Part shown: piece after piece, positions 50,512-59,478 of the stretch
Position numbering within the stretch: the stretch's first letter is position 1
Layout of the letters: each line of letters opens with the position of its first letter
Origin: Amycolatopsis sp. FBCC-B4732
GTDB taxonomy: Bacteria; Actinomycetota; Actinomycetes; Mycobacteriales; Pseudonocardiaceae
Assembly (NCBI RefSeq): GCF_023008405.1
Contig: NZ_CP095376.1
Span: 310,001-374,000, forward strand
Direction of reading: 5' to 3'
DNA length: 64,000 bases
Notes under the pieces: model-generated
Databases searched by the model: none
What the model was told of the DNA's origin: nothing
The model's input: only the letters and a program-made list of their open reading frames with translations
Program-made: the position numbers and the translations under genes

Positions 50512-51525
50512 TCACGCCAGGTCCGCCAGCAGGCCCATATCCGCCAGGATCGCCCGGGCCGCTCGCAGGGCCGGGACCGCCTGCACCGCGCCGCTGCCTT
50601 CGCCCAGCCGCAGGCCGAAGTCCAGGATCGGCTCCAAGCCCAGTGCCTTCAGCGCGAACGCCTGCGACGGCTCCGTCGACCGGTGCCCGGCCAGCCACCA
50701 CTGCTCCACGCCCGGGGCGATGTCCCGGGCGACCAAGGCCGCCGCGCCGGAGAACACGCCGTCCAGCAGGACCGGGATGCCTCGGACCGCCGCCTCCACC
50801 AGGAAGCCCGCCGTGGCCGCGAGGCATGCGCTGCCCAGCGTCGTCAGGCGGTCGAACGGGTCCTCGACGCGGCCCTCTGCCCGTGACAAGGCCGCGGCCA
50901 CCGCCGAAGTCTTGCGGGACAGGCCCGCCGCGTCCACGCCCGTGCCCGTGCCGACCACCTCCGCGGCCGGGAGGCCCAGGGAAGCCGCGACCACCGCCGC
51001 GCACACCGCGGTGTTGCCGATGCCCATGTCGCCCGGGATCAGCAGGTCCGCGGCGGCCTCCTCGGCGGCGATCGCCCGGCCCGCCTCGAACGCCGCGCGT
51101 GCTTCGCCGGGAGCCAGGGCGTCCTCGACGTCGATCGAGCCCGAACCGCGGCGGATCTTGTGGGCCGTCACCGCGGCCGGTACGTCCGAACCGTCCCAAT
51201 CCACGCCGAGGTCGGCCACCCGGACCTGCGCGCCGACCTGCGCGGCCAGCACGTTCACGCCGCTCTTGCCCGCCAGGAACACCCGGACCATCGCCGCCGT
51301 CACCTCGCGCGGGTACGCCGAGAGCGCCGACACGCCGTGGTCGCCCGCGAAGACCACCACCCGGACGTCGTCGAGCGGGCGCGGCGGGACGCTGCCGTGC
51401 GCCGCGGACAGCCAGGCCGCGAGCTCCTCCAGCCTGCCGAGCGCGCCGAGCGGTTTGACCAGGCCGTCGAGCCGCTCCAGCGCGGCGGCGCGGGCGGCGG
51501 GGTCGGGCACGGGTACGTCGAACAC
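50512..51525 (-). CDS. cobT: Nicotinate-nucleotide--dimethylbenzimidazole phosphoribosyltransferase CobT (CobU)
   Basis: The GTG start gives 337 residues. Family motifs are LVKPLGALGRLEELAAWL, VVFAGDHGVSALSAYPREVT, LLIPGDMGIGNTAVCAA and the C-terminal DFGLRLGEGSGA, whose Glu is the catalytic base. It makes alpha-ribazole 5'-phosphate from dimethylbenzimidazole and nicotinate mononucleotide. BluB in this window supplies the dimethylbenzimidazole. It follows cobU by 12 bases. This CobT is unrelated to the chelatase subunit of the same name. Confidence 0.95.
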   Translation of the reverse strand: MFDVPVPDPAARAAALERLDGLVKPLGALGRLEELAAWLSAAHGSVPPRPLDDVRVVVFAGDHGVSALSAYPREVTAAMVRVFLAGKSGVNVLAAQVGAQVRVADLGVDWDGSDVPAAVTAHKIRRGSGSIDVEDALAPGEARAAFEAGRAIAAEEAAADLLIPGDMGIGNTAVCAAVVAASLGLPAAEVVGTGTGVDAAGLSRKTSAVAAALSRAEGRVEDPFDRLTTLGSACLAATAGFLVEAAVRGIPVLLDGVFSGAAALVARDIAPGVEQWWLAGHRSTEPSQAFALKALGLEPILDFGLRLGEGSGAVQAVPALRAARAILADMGLLADLA

Positions 51526-51537
51526 GGGCGCCTCCAG

Positions 51538-52140
51538 CTACAGGTCGAGCGCCCGGCCCGCGACGACCAGCACGACCCGGTCGGCGTCGGCGGACACCCG
51601 GTTGTTGAGTGCGCCCAGCACATCACGGAACAGCCGTCCGGACGACGTTGCGGGCACCACACCGCTGCCGACTTCGTTGCTGACCGCGACCACCGGCACC
51701 CGCGCCGCGGCCCACGCGGCGAGGAAGTCTTCGAGCCGGTCGTCCAGCCGGTGCTCCCAGCCGCGCTTCTGTTCCCACGCGCCGACGTCGTCGAGGACGC
51801 GGGAGAGCCAGGTGCCGAGGCAGTCGATGAGCAGCGGCTCGGTCGCCGTGCGCAGGGTGCCGGCGAGGTCGGTCGTCTCGACGGTCTTCCAGTGCGACGG
51901 CCGCCGCGCCTGGTGCGCGGCCACCCGGGCGGCCCATTCGGGGTCGTCTTCGCCCGCGGGCAGGCCGGGCGCGACGTAGACGAGGTGCGGGTGGCCGGCG
52001 ACGAGCCGCTCGGCGTGCCGCGACTTCCCCGAGCGGACCCCGCCCAGGACGAGCACCTTGCCTTCGTCGCGTCCGTACCGGCGGAGGGCGCGTGCCAGGG
52101 TCTCGAGGTACCCGGCGAGCCGGTAGGTCAGCTTGGTCAT
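51538..52140 (-). CDS. cobU: Adenosylcobinamide kinase / guanylyltransferase CobU (CobP)
   Basis: The ATG at 52140 gives 200 residues. About 38 N-terminal residues precede the P-loop GGVRSGKSRHAE, longer than in Salmonella CobU. Other motifs are LIDCLGTWLSR and VSNEVGSGVVP. It phosphorylates adenosylcobinamide and then adds GMP, giving AdoCbi-GDP. Start-to-start distance to the divergent cobD gene is only 36 bases, so the two promoters must overlap the coding starts or give leaderless mRNAs. Confidence 0.94.
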   Translation of the reverse strand: MTKLTYRLAGYLETLARALRRYGRDEGKVLVLGGVRSGKSRHAERLVAGHPHLVYVAPGLPAGEDDPEWAARVAAHQARRPSHWKTVETTDLAGTLRTATEPLLIDCLGTWLSRVLDDVGAWEQKRGWEHRLDDRLEDFLAAWAAARVPVVAVSNEVGSGVVPATSSGRLFRDVLGALNNRVSADADRVVLVVAGRALDL

Positions 52141-52176
52141 ACCCGGCATTGTGGTGCACGCGCTACCGTGCGCCAC

Positions 52177-53103
52177 GTGCCACTCCGTCTAGGGACAACA
52201 GCGGCCGGACTCGTTACCGGATACGTCGCCGACGCGCTGTTCGGTGACCCCCGAACGGGTCATCCGGTCGCCCTGTTCGGCAGTGCCGCGGCTCGCCTGG
52301 AACACCGTCTGTGGGCGGACTCGAAGCCGCGCGGAGTCGCGTACGCGGGGTTGTGCACCTTCGCCGCCGTAGGGCTGGGCGTCGCGCTTCAGACGGCGAC
52401 GCGGCGACGCCCCTTCGCGCGCTTCGCGGTCACCGCCGCGTCCACCTGGGTCGTGCTCGGGGGCCGTGGGCTCGCCGCCGAAGGCGCCGAAATGGCCAGA
52501 CTGCTCGAAGCGGGCGAAGTGCCCGGAGCGCGTCAGCGGCTGTCGCACCTCTGCGCGCGCGACGCGACAACGCTCGACACCGCCGAGCTGACCCGCGCGG
52601 CCACCGAGTCGATCGCCGAGAACACGTCGGACGCCGTGGTCGCGCCGCTGTTCTGGGGTGCGGTCGCCGGGCTGCCGGGCCTGCTCGGGTACCGGGCGCT
52701 CAACACGCTCGACGCGATGGTCGGCTACCGCTCCCCGCGGTACCGGAACTTCGGCTGGGCCGCGGCGCGGGCCGACGACGTGGCCAACCTGGTGCCCTCG
52801 CGGCTGGGTGCGGCGCTCGTGGTGGTGTGCGCGGGCGGCCGGGCGCGGGAATCCTGGCGGGTGTGGCGCCGGGACGGTTCGCGGCACCCCAGCCCGAACG
52901 CCGGCCAGGTCGAGGCGGCTTTCGCGGGCGCGCTGGGCATCCGGCTCGGCGGCACGAACAGCTACGGCGGTGAGGTCGAGAGCCGGGCGAGGCTGGGGGA
53001 CGGGCGCGACCCGGAGCCGGTGGACCTGAGGCGCGCGGTGCTCTTGTCCCGCCTGGTCGGGGCGGTGGCGGTCCTCGCCGCGGCCGCGGTGGCGGCGCGA
53101 TGA
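52177..53103 (+). CDS. cobD: Adenosylcobinamide-phosphate synthase CobD (CbiB)
   Basis: The GTG at 52177 gives 308 residues with several membrane helices. CbiB motifs are GYVADALFGDPRTGHPV, ESIAENTSDAVVAPLFWG and GYRSPRYRNFGWAAARADDVANLVPSRL. It attaches the aminopropanol (phosphate) arm to adenosylcobyric acid. The 3' end overlaps the cobQ start by ATGA. The longer upstream frame is antisense to cobU and was rejected. Confidence 0.94.
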   Translation: MPLRLGTTAAGLVTGYVADALFGDPRTGHPVALFGSAAARLEHRLWADSKPRGVAYAGLCTFAAVGLGVALQTATRRRPFARFAVTAASTWVVLGGRGLAAEGAEMARLLEAGEVPGARQRLSHLCARDATTLDTAELTRAATESIAENTSDAVVAPLFWGAVAGLPGLLGYRALNTLDAMVGYRSPRYRNFGWAAARADDVANLVPSRLGAALVVVCAGGRARESWRVWRRDGSRHPSPNAGQVEAAFAGALGIRLGGTNSYGGEVESRARLGDGRDPEPVDLRRAVLLSRLVGAVAVLAAAAVAAR

Positions 53104-54581
53104 GCGGCCTTCTCGTCGCCGGGACGACGTCCGATGCCGGGAAGAGCCTGGTCACCGCCGGGATCTGCCGGTGGCTCGCGCGTCGCGGCGTCCGTGTGGC
53201 GCCCTTCAAGGCCCAGAACATGTCCAACAACTCGATGGTCTGCGGCGACGGCGCCGAGATCGGCCGGGCGCAGTGGGTGCAGGCCCGCGCCGCCGGGGTC
53301 GAGCCCGAGGCCGCCATGAACCCCGTGCTGCTCAAGCCGGGCAGCGACCGGCGCAGTCACGTCGTCGCGCTCGGGAAGCCGTTCGGGACGCTCGAAGCCG
53401 GCGAGTACGCCACCGGGCGGGCCGGGCTCGCGGAGATCGCCTTCCAGGCGTTCGAGGACCTCAGCGGGCGCTACGACGTCGTCGTCTGCGAGGGCGCCGG
53501 CAGCCCGGCGGAGATCAACCTCCGCGGCGGCGACTACGTCAACATGGGGCTGGCGCGACGGTTCGGCCTGCCCGTGCTGGTCGTCGGCGACATCGACCGC
53601 GGGGGCGTGCTGGCCGCGATGTTCGGCACCCTCGCGCTGCTTTCGGCCGAAGACCAGGCGCTCGTCGCGGGCTGGGTGGTCAACAAGTTCCGCGGCGACG
53701 TCGGCCTGCTGCGCCCGGGCCTGGACAGCCTCGAAAAGGTCACCGGACGGCCCGTGCTGGGCGTCCTGCCCTGGCTCGACCGCGTGTGGATCGACTCCGA
53801 GGACGCGCTGGCGGCCGCGGGCTGGCGCCGGGAGACCCACGGTCGTGGCCTGCGCGTGGCCGTCGTGCGGTTCCCGCGCGCGTCCAACGCCACCGACGTC
53901 GACGCGCTCGCCGCCGAGCCCGGGGTCACCGTCACGCTGACCGCCGATCCGGACGTCGTCGTGGCCGCGGACGTCGTCGTGCTGCCCGGTTCGCGCGCCA
54001 CCGTCGACGACCTCGCCTGGCTGCGCGAGCGCGGCCTCGACACGGCGGTGGCGGCCCGTAAGACCGCCGGCCGGCCGGTGCTCGGCATCTGCGGTGGCTA
54101 CCAGATGCTCGCGGAGTCCATTGTGGACGACGTCGAGTCCGGGGCCGGTACGGTGCCCGGCCTCGGCCTGCTGCCGACGCGGGTGACGTTCGCCGCCGAG
54201 AAGGTCCTCGCCCGGCCGTCGGGCGAATGGCGCGGCAACCCCGTGCACGCCTACGAGATCCACCACGGTTCGGTGACTGTGAACACCACCGGGGAGTCCT
54301 TTTTGGACGGTGTACGCGCCGGCCCGGTGTGGGGCACGATGTGGCACGGCGCCTTCGAGAACGACGCTTTCCGCCGCGCGTGGCTCACCGAAGCGGCGGC
54401 GCAGGCGGGCATCGAGTGGGCCCCGGCGCCCGATGCGCCCGGGTTCGGGGACCTGCGCGAAGAAATGCTCGACAAGCTCGCGGACGCGATCGAGGAGCAC
54501 CTGGACGCGGCGACGCTGCTGGCGTTGCTCGACCGGGGCGCGCCGGCGGGACTTCCGTTCGTCCCGCCGGGCGCTCCCTAG
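53100..54581 (+). CDS. cobQ: Cobyric acid synthase CobQ
   Basis: The 493-residue protein has the N-terminal ATPase domain (LLVAGTTSDAGKSLVTAG, then PFKAQNMSNNSMV, a CobQ-specific motif) and a C-terminal glutamine amidotransferase with Cys331 (LGICGGYQML) and His416 (MWHGAFEND). It amidates the b, d, e and g side chains of adenosylcobyrinate diamide. It is coupled to cobD by a four-base overlap. The last ~20 residues are Gly/Pro-rich. It converges with cbtA, with adjoining stops at 54581 and 54582. Confidence 0.97.
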   Translation: MSGLLVAGTTSDAGKSLVTAGICRWLARRGVRVAPFKAQNMSNNSMVCGDGAEIGRAQWVQARAAGVEPEAAMNPVLLKPGSDRRSHVVALGKPFGTLEAGEYATGRAGLAEIAFQAFEDLSGRYDVVVCEGAGSPAEINLRGGDYVNMGLARRFGLPVLVVGDIDRGGVLAAMFGTLALLSAEDQALVAGWVVNKFRGDVGLLRPGLDSLEKVTGRPVLGVLPWLDRVWIDSEDALAAAGWRRETHGRGLRVAVVRFPRASNATDVDALAAEPGVTVTLTADPDVVVAADVVVLPGSRATVDDLAWLRERGLDTAVAARKTAGRPVLGICGGYQMLAESIVDDVESGAGTVPGLGLLPTRVTFAAEKVLARPSGEWRGNPVHAYEIHHGSVTVNTTGESFLDGVRAGPVWGTMWHGAFENDAFRRAWLTEAAAQAGIEWAPAPDAPGFGDLREEMLDKLADAIEEHLDAATLLALLDRGAPAGLPFVPPGAP

Positions 54582-55340
54582 TCAGGCGGCGACGGCGACG
54601 GCCTTCTTGTTCAACGCCTTCTCCGCGAACGCGCCGAACGCCAGGCCCAGCGCGAGCCACAGCGTCACCTGGGTGCCGACCGACGCCGTGCGGAAGCTCC
54701 ACAGCGTCGACGCCGGGAACTCCGCCGGGACCTCGTCGACCACCGGCATCAGCCAGGCCACCACGCCGATCACGACGAGGTAGCCCGCCGCGGCGAGGAG
54801 GAAGCCGTTCCAGGCGCCGAAGCGGTCGGCCAGCTTGCGGCCGAACACCGTCGCGAGGATGCCCGCGAGCAGGGACACCGCGACGAACCCGAAGTAGAGC
54901 TCGGTGCGCGAGCCGATCGTGCCCGGCTGCCCGACCGCGGGCGGGTTGGCCGGGTACTTCAGGAACGGCACCAGGAACACCACGGTGAACGCGCCCGCCG
55001 TGAGCAGCAGGGCCGTCACGCGGGGGCGCAGGTTGCCGAGGCGTCCTTGGGCGAACGCGAAGGCGAGCGAGAGCAGGCCGCCGATCGCCACGCCGTAGAC
55101 GAGGACGCCGGCGAGCAGGCCGGCGGTGCTCTGGACGTCCCGGGGGACGAGCTCCTCTTCGTGCTCTCCAGCGGGCTCGGCGCCGGTGCCCGCGTCGTGC
55201 GAGTGGGAATGGCCGCCGGACTCTTCGAGGCCGATGGCGGTGTTCACCGACGGCTCACCGAAGGCGTAGGCGAACCCGAACGCGAGCACACCGGCGATCA
55301 GGCCCGCGAGCATGCCGCGGACCAGCAGGGTCTTCATCAT
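54582..55340 (-). CDS. cbtA: Cobalt transporter subunit CbtA
   Basis: The 252-residue protein has about six membrane helices and begins LLVRGMLAGLIAGVLAFGFAYAFGEP, the CbtA start. A loop contains HSHSHD, a likely metal-binding site, and PANPPAVGQPGTIGSRTELYF is a conserved CbtA segment. CbtA and CbtB are predicted cobalt importers regulated by cobalamin riboswitches in many bacteria. It starts 18 bases after the cbtB stop and shares the upstream riboswitch. Confidence 0.92.
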   Translation of the reverse strand: MMKTLLVRGMLAGLIAGVLAFGFAYAFGEPSVNTAIGLEESGGHSHSHDAGTGAEPAGEHEEELVPRDVQSTAGLLAGVLVYGVAIGGLLSLAFAFAQGRLGNLRPRVTALLLTAGAFTVVFLVPFLKYPANPPAVGQPGTIGSRTELYFGFVAVSLLAGILATVFGRKLADRFGAWNGFLLAAAGYLVVIGVVAWLMPVVDEVPAEFPASTLWSFRTASVGTQVTLWLALGLAFGAFAEKALNKKAVAVAA

Positions 55341-55358
55341 GGGAGTGCGTGCCGCCGA

Positions 55359-55568
55359 TCAGTGGCAGGGGAAGGCCAGCAGGTGCCGGCCGTCGTGCAC
55401 GAACTCGTGGACGTACATGTTCGCGAACACCGCGGTGGCGCCCTGCTCGGCGCTCACGAAGTACAGCGCGATCAGCGCGAGGAGCACCACGAACACCGCC
55501 CACGGCACGATCTCACGGATCGGGATGCGGATCGGGAGCGGGACGGCGGGAACTGCCGTGTGGGACAT
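55359..55568 (-). CDS. cbtB: Cobalt transporter subunit CbtB
   Basis: The ATG at 55568 gives 69 residues, the expected size; an upstream ATG at 55601 is inside the riboswitch-to-start leader and less likely. One membrane helix (IVPWAVFVVLLALIALYFVS) is followed by the signature His-rich C-terminus HEFVHDGRHLLAFPCH, which should bind cobalt outside the membrane. GAGGAGG-like bases precede the ATG. It is controlled by the adjacent cobalamin riboswitch. Confidence 0.92.
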   Translation of the reverse strand: MSHTAVPAVPLPIRIPIREIVPWAVFVVLLALIALYFVSAEQGATAVFANMYVHEFVHDGRHLLAFPCH

Positions 55569-55607
55569 GAGCGTGGCCTCCTCGGGCTTTCGCGGCCTCA
55601 TCGGGGT

Positions 55608-55712
55608 CGGTCACGAGGGTCCGGGTCTGGCTTCCCCCTGGCGGGGGTCACAGTGGCGCGACCGCGCGGACTTGCACCGCGTTCCGGAATCTCCTCGTCT
55701 GGCCGGTTGAGC
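55608..55712 (-). ncRNA. Cobalamin riboswitch controlling cbtB-cbtA
   Basis: On the minus strand the region reads GCGGTGCAAGTCCGC, then CGGTCGCGCCACTGTGA, then CCCCCGCCAGGGGG and GAAGCCAGACCCGG, the standard AdoCbl aptamer core and B12 box. ACGAGG and CCCTCGT form the closing helix. It ends about 40 bases before the cbtB ATG. High cobalamin should reduce cobalt uptake. Confidence 0.95.
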
Positions 55713-55754
55713 GTAGGTCCGCCGTTCCGCGCGCGTCAATGTGACAATGCCGCG

Positions 55755-56660
55755 GTGACTCGAATGGTGGCGGCCCTCGATGTGGGCGGGACGACGATCA
55801 AGGCGGCGTTGCTCGACGAGCAGCTCCAGCCCCAGGCGGCACTGCGGGCGGAGACGGCCCGCAGCGCGGACGGGACGGCGCTGGCGGCGCAGGTCGTGGA
55901 CATCGTGGCCGCGCTGGCGGAGCAGGCGGGCACCGGGCAGCCCGCCGCCGTCGGCGTCGTGGTGCCCGGGATCGTCGACGAGCAGACCCGGATCTGCCAC
56001 TTCTCCGCCAACCTCGACTGGCGCGAAGTGCACTTCGGCGAGCTCCTGGAAGGGCGGCTGGGGCTGCCGGTGGCGTTCGGGCACGACGTCACCGCGGGCG
56101 GCATCGCCGAGTTCCGGGTCGGCGCCGGGCAGGGTGCGACGAACGCGGCGTTCATCCCGGTCGGCACCGGGATCGCGGCCGCGCTGCTGCTCGACGGCCG
56201 GATCCACCGCGCGCACGGGCAGGCGGGCGAGGTCGGCCACATCGACGTGGGCCACCCCGGCAAGTGCGGCTGCGGCGCGACCGGCTGCCTGGAGGCGATC
56301 TCGTCGGCGGCCGCGATCGCCCGCCGCTACACCGAGCGCACGGGCCGCCCGGCCGACGGCGCCCGCGAAGTGGTCGAGCTGGCCCGCGGCGGCGACGAGG
56401 TCGCGGTCGCGGTGGTCCAGGACGCCCTCGACGGGCTCGGCCACGGCATCCGGACGCTGCTGACGCTGCTCGGCCCGGAAGTGATCGTCCTGGGCGGCGG
56501 CCTGTTCACCGCGGCCGACTACGTGCTGGAGCCGGTGCGCGAGTGGCTGGCCGCGCACCTGACGTTCCAGACGATGCCGGAGCTGCGGATCGCGAAGCTG
56601 GGCGACGAAGCCGGCCGCCTGGGCGCCGGCCTGCTGGCCCTGGACCTGCTGGACGGCTAA
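55755..56660 (+). CDS. ROK family sugar kinase (glucokinase-like)
   Basis: The GTG at 55755 (or ATG at 55764) gives about 301 residues. The N-terminal phosphate-binding motif is AALDVGGTTIKAALLDE, and the ROK zinc motif is GHIDVGHPGKCGCGATGCLEAISS. No HTH domain precedes it, so it is a kinase, not a ROK repressor. It probably phosphorylates glucose or a related hexose or amino sugar with ATP. It converges with a DeoR-type regulator, overlapping by four bases, which may control sugar genes. Confidence 0.9.
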   Translation: MTRMVAALDVGGTTIKAALLDEQLQPQAALRAETARSADGTALAAQVVDIVAALAEQAGTGQPAAVGVVVPGIVDEQTRICHFSANLDWREVHFGELLEGRLGLPVAFGHDVTAGGIAEFRVGAGQGATNAAFIPVGTGIAAALLLDGRIHRAHGQAGEVGHIDVGHPGKCGCGATGCLEAISSAAAIARRYTERTGRPADGAREVVELARGGDEVAVAVVQDALDGLGHGIRTLLTLLGPEVIVLGGGLFTAADYVLEPVREWLAAHLTFQTMPELRIAKLGDEAGRLGAGLLALDLLDG

Positions 56661-57448
56661 GCCAGGAGGACGTCGACCCCGGCCGCTTCGAACGCCGCGA
56701 CGTGGCCGGGGTCCGCGCCCGAATCCGTGATCAGCCGGTCGACCGCCGTCGTGTCGCAGATGCGGGCGAAGGCGTGGCCGCCCAGCTTGCCGCTGTCCGC
56801 GATCACCACCACGTGCCGGGCCCGCGAAGCCATCAGCCGGTTGATGCTCGCCTCGCCCTCGTGGTGGGCGTACGCGCCGCGCTCGGCGTCGAACGCGTCC
56901 ACGCCGAGGAACAGCAGGTCGAGCGTGATCTGGTCGAGGAACAGGGTCGCCAGCGGCCCGGTCAGCTCGAAGGAGTGCTGCCGGGCGACGCCGCCGGTCA
57001 CCACGATCTTGATGTGCGGGCGCACCGCCAGCTCGTGGGCGATGTTGAGCGCGTTGGTCACCACGGTCAGGGCCGGGGAGCCGTCCCGGCCGGGTGCTTC
57101 CGGGCGCAGCGCGAGCGCGCGGGCGACCTGGGTGCTCGTCGTGCCGCCGTTGAGCCCGATCACCATGCCGCGTTCGACCAGGCCGGCGGCGGCGGCGCTG
57201 ATGCGCTGCTTTTCGGGGGCGTTGCGCGCGGCTTTGTGCCGCAGCGGCAGGTCGTAGGCCACGTTACTGGCCACCGCGCCGCCCCGCGTGCGGGTCAGCA
57301 GCCGGCGCCCGGCCAGGTGGTCAAGGTCGCGCCGGATCGTCGCGGGGGAGACGTCGAGCTCTTCCGCGGAGGCCTCGACGTCGATCTTTTCCCGCTGCCC
57401 CACCATGTCCAGCAGTGCGCTGAGCCGTTCGTGCCGGTCCAAGCCCAT
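56657..57448 (-). CDS. DeoR family transcriptional regulator
   Basis: The 263-residue protein has the DeoR winged HTH (RLSALLDMVGQREKIDVEA, EELDVSPATIRRDLDHLA) with TRTRGGAVA, and a DeoRC sensor domain (GLNGGTTSTQVARAL, LGVDAFDAERGAYAH) that binds phosphorylated sugars. DeoR proteins usually repress sugar uptake and catabolism genes. Its neighbour, the convergent ROK kinase, could make an effector sugar phosphate. No clear operator is seen upstream. Confidence 0.93.
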   Translation of the reverse strand: MGLDRHERLSALLDMVGQREKIDVEASAEELDVSPATIRRDLDHLAGRRLLTRTRGGAVASNVAYDLPLRHKAARNAPEKQRISAAAAGLVERGMVIGLNGGTTSTQVARALALRPEAPGRDGSPALTVVTNALNIAHELAVRPHIKIVVTGGVARQHSFELTGPLATLFLDQITLDLLFLGVDAFDAERGAYAHHEGEASINRLMASRARHVVVIADSGKLGGHAFARICDTTAVDRLITDSGADPGHVAAFEAAGVDVLLA

Positions 57449-57508
57449 CCCTCCGCAGCACCTTCCCGAGCTGCCAAGGTACTACGCGTGACGGTGCCGG
57501 GACGCGGA

Positions 57509-57536
57509 AACGCGGGCCCCGTGTGGGGCCCGCGTT
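57509..57536 (-). terminator. GC-rich hairpin after the lectin gene
   Basis: A 12-bp perfect stem, AACGCGGGCCCC with GGGGCCCGCGTT, closes a four-base GTGT loop. It starts 15 bases after the lectin stop on the minus strand and lies upstream of the DeoR gene. A good factor-independent terminator candidate. Confidence 0.7.
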
Positions 57537-57551
57537 CCGGTGCCTAGCGGA

Positions 57552-58184
57552 TCAGAACCACCACTGGGACTTGCCGCCCGCGATGAAGTCCCACAGCTGC
57601 AGCTTCGTGCCGTTGCCGCCCACCGTGCCCTCGGCGGTCAGGTAGCGCGGGCTGGCCGGGGTCTGCTGGCGCAGGTAGCCCTCGGGGATCTCGGTCAGGC
57701 TCCACCACTGGTTCTTGCCACCGGCCTGGAAGTCCCAGAGCTGGATCTTGGTGCCGTTCTTGCCGATCGAGTTCGCGTCGGCGTCGAGGTACCGGCCGCT
57801 CTGGTAGTTCTGGAACCGGTAGTAGCCCTCCGGGTTCTGCGTCAGCCACCACGCCTGGTTCGGGGCGGTGTCGTTGCAGTCCCACAGCTGGACCTTCGTG
57901 CCGTTGGCGTTGATGGTGTTCGCGTCGGCGTCCCAGCAGCGGCCGAAGGCCGCGGACTCGATGATGTACGGGCCCGGGTCGACGGCCGCGGCGGCCATCG
58001 TGTTCGTCGACTTCTTCTGCTGGACGCCGGCCACCTTCGCCGGGCGCAGCTTGAGCTGGCCGAGCGAGGAGACCGCGGTGCCCTTGCCGTCGGCGGGCGC
58101 GGCGCCGGCCTGCGGCACGGCGATCAGGCCGAACAGGCCCGCGGTCGCGGCGACCGTCACCATCAGGCGCTTCATCTTCGTCAT
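57552..58184 (-). CDS. Secreted ricin-type beta-trefoil lectin
   Basis: The 210-residue protein has a signal peptide (about 1-28, KRLMVTVAATAGLFGLIAVP) and a C-terminal RICIN/CBM13-like domain (about 70-210) with three QxW-like repeats ending NQAWW, NQWWS and SQWWF, each preceded by NGTKxQLWD. No catalytic domain is fused. It should bind galactose-containing or other sugars outside the cell; the specific ligand is unknown. Two hairpins lie in its leader. Confidence 0.88.
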   Translation of the reverse strand: MTKMKRLMVTVAATAGLFGLIAVPQAGAAPADGKGTAVSSLGQLKLRPAKVAGVQQKKSTNTMAAAAVDPGPYIIESAAFGRCWDADANTINANGTKVQLWDCNDTAPNQAWWLTQNPEGYYRFQNYQSGRYLDADANSIGKNGTKIQLWDFQAGGKNQWWSLTEIPEGYLRQQTPASPRYLTAEGTVGGNGTKLQLWDFIAGGKSQWWF

Positions 58185-58234
58185 CGTTCCCCTTTTCGGA
58201 TCATCGGTGTGCTGACGACGAAGGCGCGCGGCAA

Positions 58235-58265
58235 CCGGCGCCGGGCCGCTGCGGCCCGGCGCCGG
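58235..58265. repeat. 14-bp inverted repeat upstream of the lectin gene
   Basis: CCGGCGCCGGGCCG pairs perfectly with its complement across a three-base loop (58249-58251). It lies 51 bases upstream of the lectin start and 179 bases upstream of the ArsR-like gene. A second, 8-bp stem GAGACCGC/GCGGTCTC follows at 58291-58318. Together they may separate or regulate the two divergent genes. Confidence 0.6.
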
Positions 58266-58443
58266 GAAGTGCCGGCGAATCCCCCTCGTCGAGACCGCGA
58301 ACCCCCGAAAGCGGTCTCTGAAACCATCATTCAGGGCCGGTCCGTCCCCGTCGAGAAGATTTCCCGGAGAGGCAAAAACGCAGGTCAGATATGTAACGGA
58401 ACGAGATCTTCACCCGATGGAGGGGCAAAGACCCGGGGGGATC

Positions 58444-59430
58444 GTGCGCATCGAACTGACGTTGCCGGACCTCGTCCGCGTCGGCCTCGCCGCCGCGGCC
58501 GACCCGATGGGTGAGCTGGCCGCGAGCCTGCAGCTCCTGCAGCGGCGCGACGGCGGCCGCAACGCGGCTTCCGCGGCGTTCAACCGGTGGCGCTACCGCG
58601 TCTGGCAGGGGCTGCCGGACTCCGCGGCGGTGCTGATGTGGCTGTGCCGGCCGGACGCGCCGATCCCGGAGTTCCTGGTGCCCGCGGCGGGCCGCTACGA
58701 CCTCGAGACGGGGCTCGCGGCGGTGCTGAAGGCGGATCCGGTGAGCCTCAAGGCATCGCTGCGCACCGCGCCCCCCGACCATGACCTGCCGTCGTGGGCG
58801 GCCGCGTTCGCCGACGGCGACACCGCGGGCCTGCCCCGATTGGTCCAGGCCATGCAGGACTACCACGACCTGGCGGTCGCGCCGGGCTGGGACGCGGTGT
58901 GCGCGCAGGTGGACGCGGACCTCGGGATGCGCACGCAGGTGCTGCTCCACGGCGGCGTCGACGCGCTCCTGACCGGCCTGCGCCCGAAGATCCGCTGGGC
59001 GGCACCGGTCCTGGAGGCCGACGACGGGCTCCCCGGCTCGCTCCCGTCGGAAGGCACCGGCCTGCTGCTGGTGCCGACGTACTTTTCCGTGGGCCCGGCG
59101 CTGGTCCCGCCGGTGCCGGGCGGCGTGCCCCGGCTGCTCTACCCGTGCGTCCGCCACGCGGCGCACGCCGCGGGCCTCGACCGGGCGGTCCGGAAGCCGC
59201 CGGGCAACGCGCTGGCGGACCTGCTGGGCCCGACCCGCGCGGCGGCGCTGACCATCCTGGCGGTCGGCTGCTCGACGTCGGAACTGGCGGCCCGGCTGGG
59301 GGTCACGCCGTCGGCGGTCAGCAAGCACACGACGGTGCTGCGGCGCGCCGGGCTGATCATCACGCACCGGGAGCGCAACACCGTGCTGCACTCGCTCACC
59401 CCGCTGGGAAGCGCTCTCTTGGACAGCTGA
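58444..59430 (+). CDS. ArsR-like winged-helix regulator with large N-terminal domain (DUF5937 type)
   Basis: The GTG at 58444, preceded by a GGGGGG run, gives 328 residues beginning RIELTLPDLVRVGLA, the usual start of this regulator type. The first ~250 residues form an uncharacterised domain. The C-terminal ~75 residues form an ArsR-like HTH (LAVGCSTSELAARLGVTPSA, VSKHTTVLRRAGLI). No metal-binding CxC box is present. Function unknown; it may control the divergent lectin gene. Confidence 0.85.
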   Translation: MRIELTLPDLVRVGLAAAADPMGELAASLQLLQRRDGGRNAASAAFNRWRYRVWQGLPDSAAVLMWLCRPDAPIPEFLVPAAGRYDLETGLAAVLKADPVSLKASLRTAPPDHDLPSWAAAFADGDTAGLPRLVQAMQDYHDLAVAPGWDAVCAQVDADLGMRTQVLLHGGVDALLTGLRPKIRWAAPVLEADDGLPGSLPSEGTGLLLVPTYFSVGPALVPPVPGGVPRLLYPCVRHAAHAAGLDRAVRKPPGNALADLLGPTRAAALTILAVGCSTSELAARLGVTPSAVSKHTTVLRRAGLIITHRERNTVLHSLTPLGSALLDS

Positions 59431-59463
59431 GGACCGGGGCCGTCCGGGGTGCGGCGGATGTAG

Positions 59464-59478
59464 TGAACGACTCTTTCA
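59464..59478. repeat. Third copy of the TGAACGA palindrome
   Basis: TGAACGACTCTTTCA matches the 15-bp palindrome found twice at 31605-31649, with one mismatch. It overlaps the TetR stop codon at 59476-59478 and lies 34 bases after the convergent ArsR-like stop, so it could act at gene ends. Confidence 0.5.

Noticed and set aside
51160..53103. 647-residue CobD with long N-terminal extension
   Set aside because: The first 339 residues are antisense to cobT and cobU; the GTG at 52177 gives the normal CbiB length.
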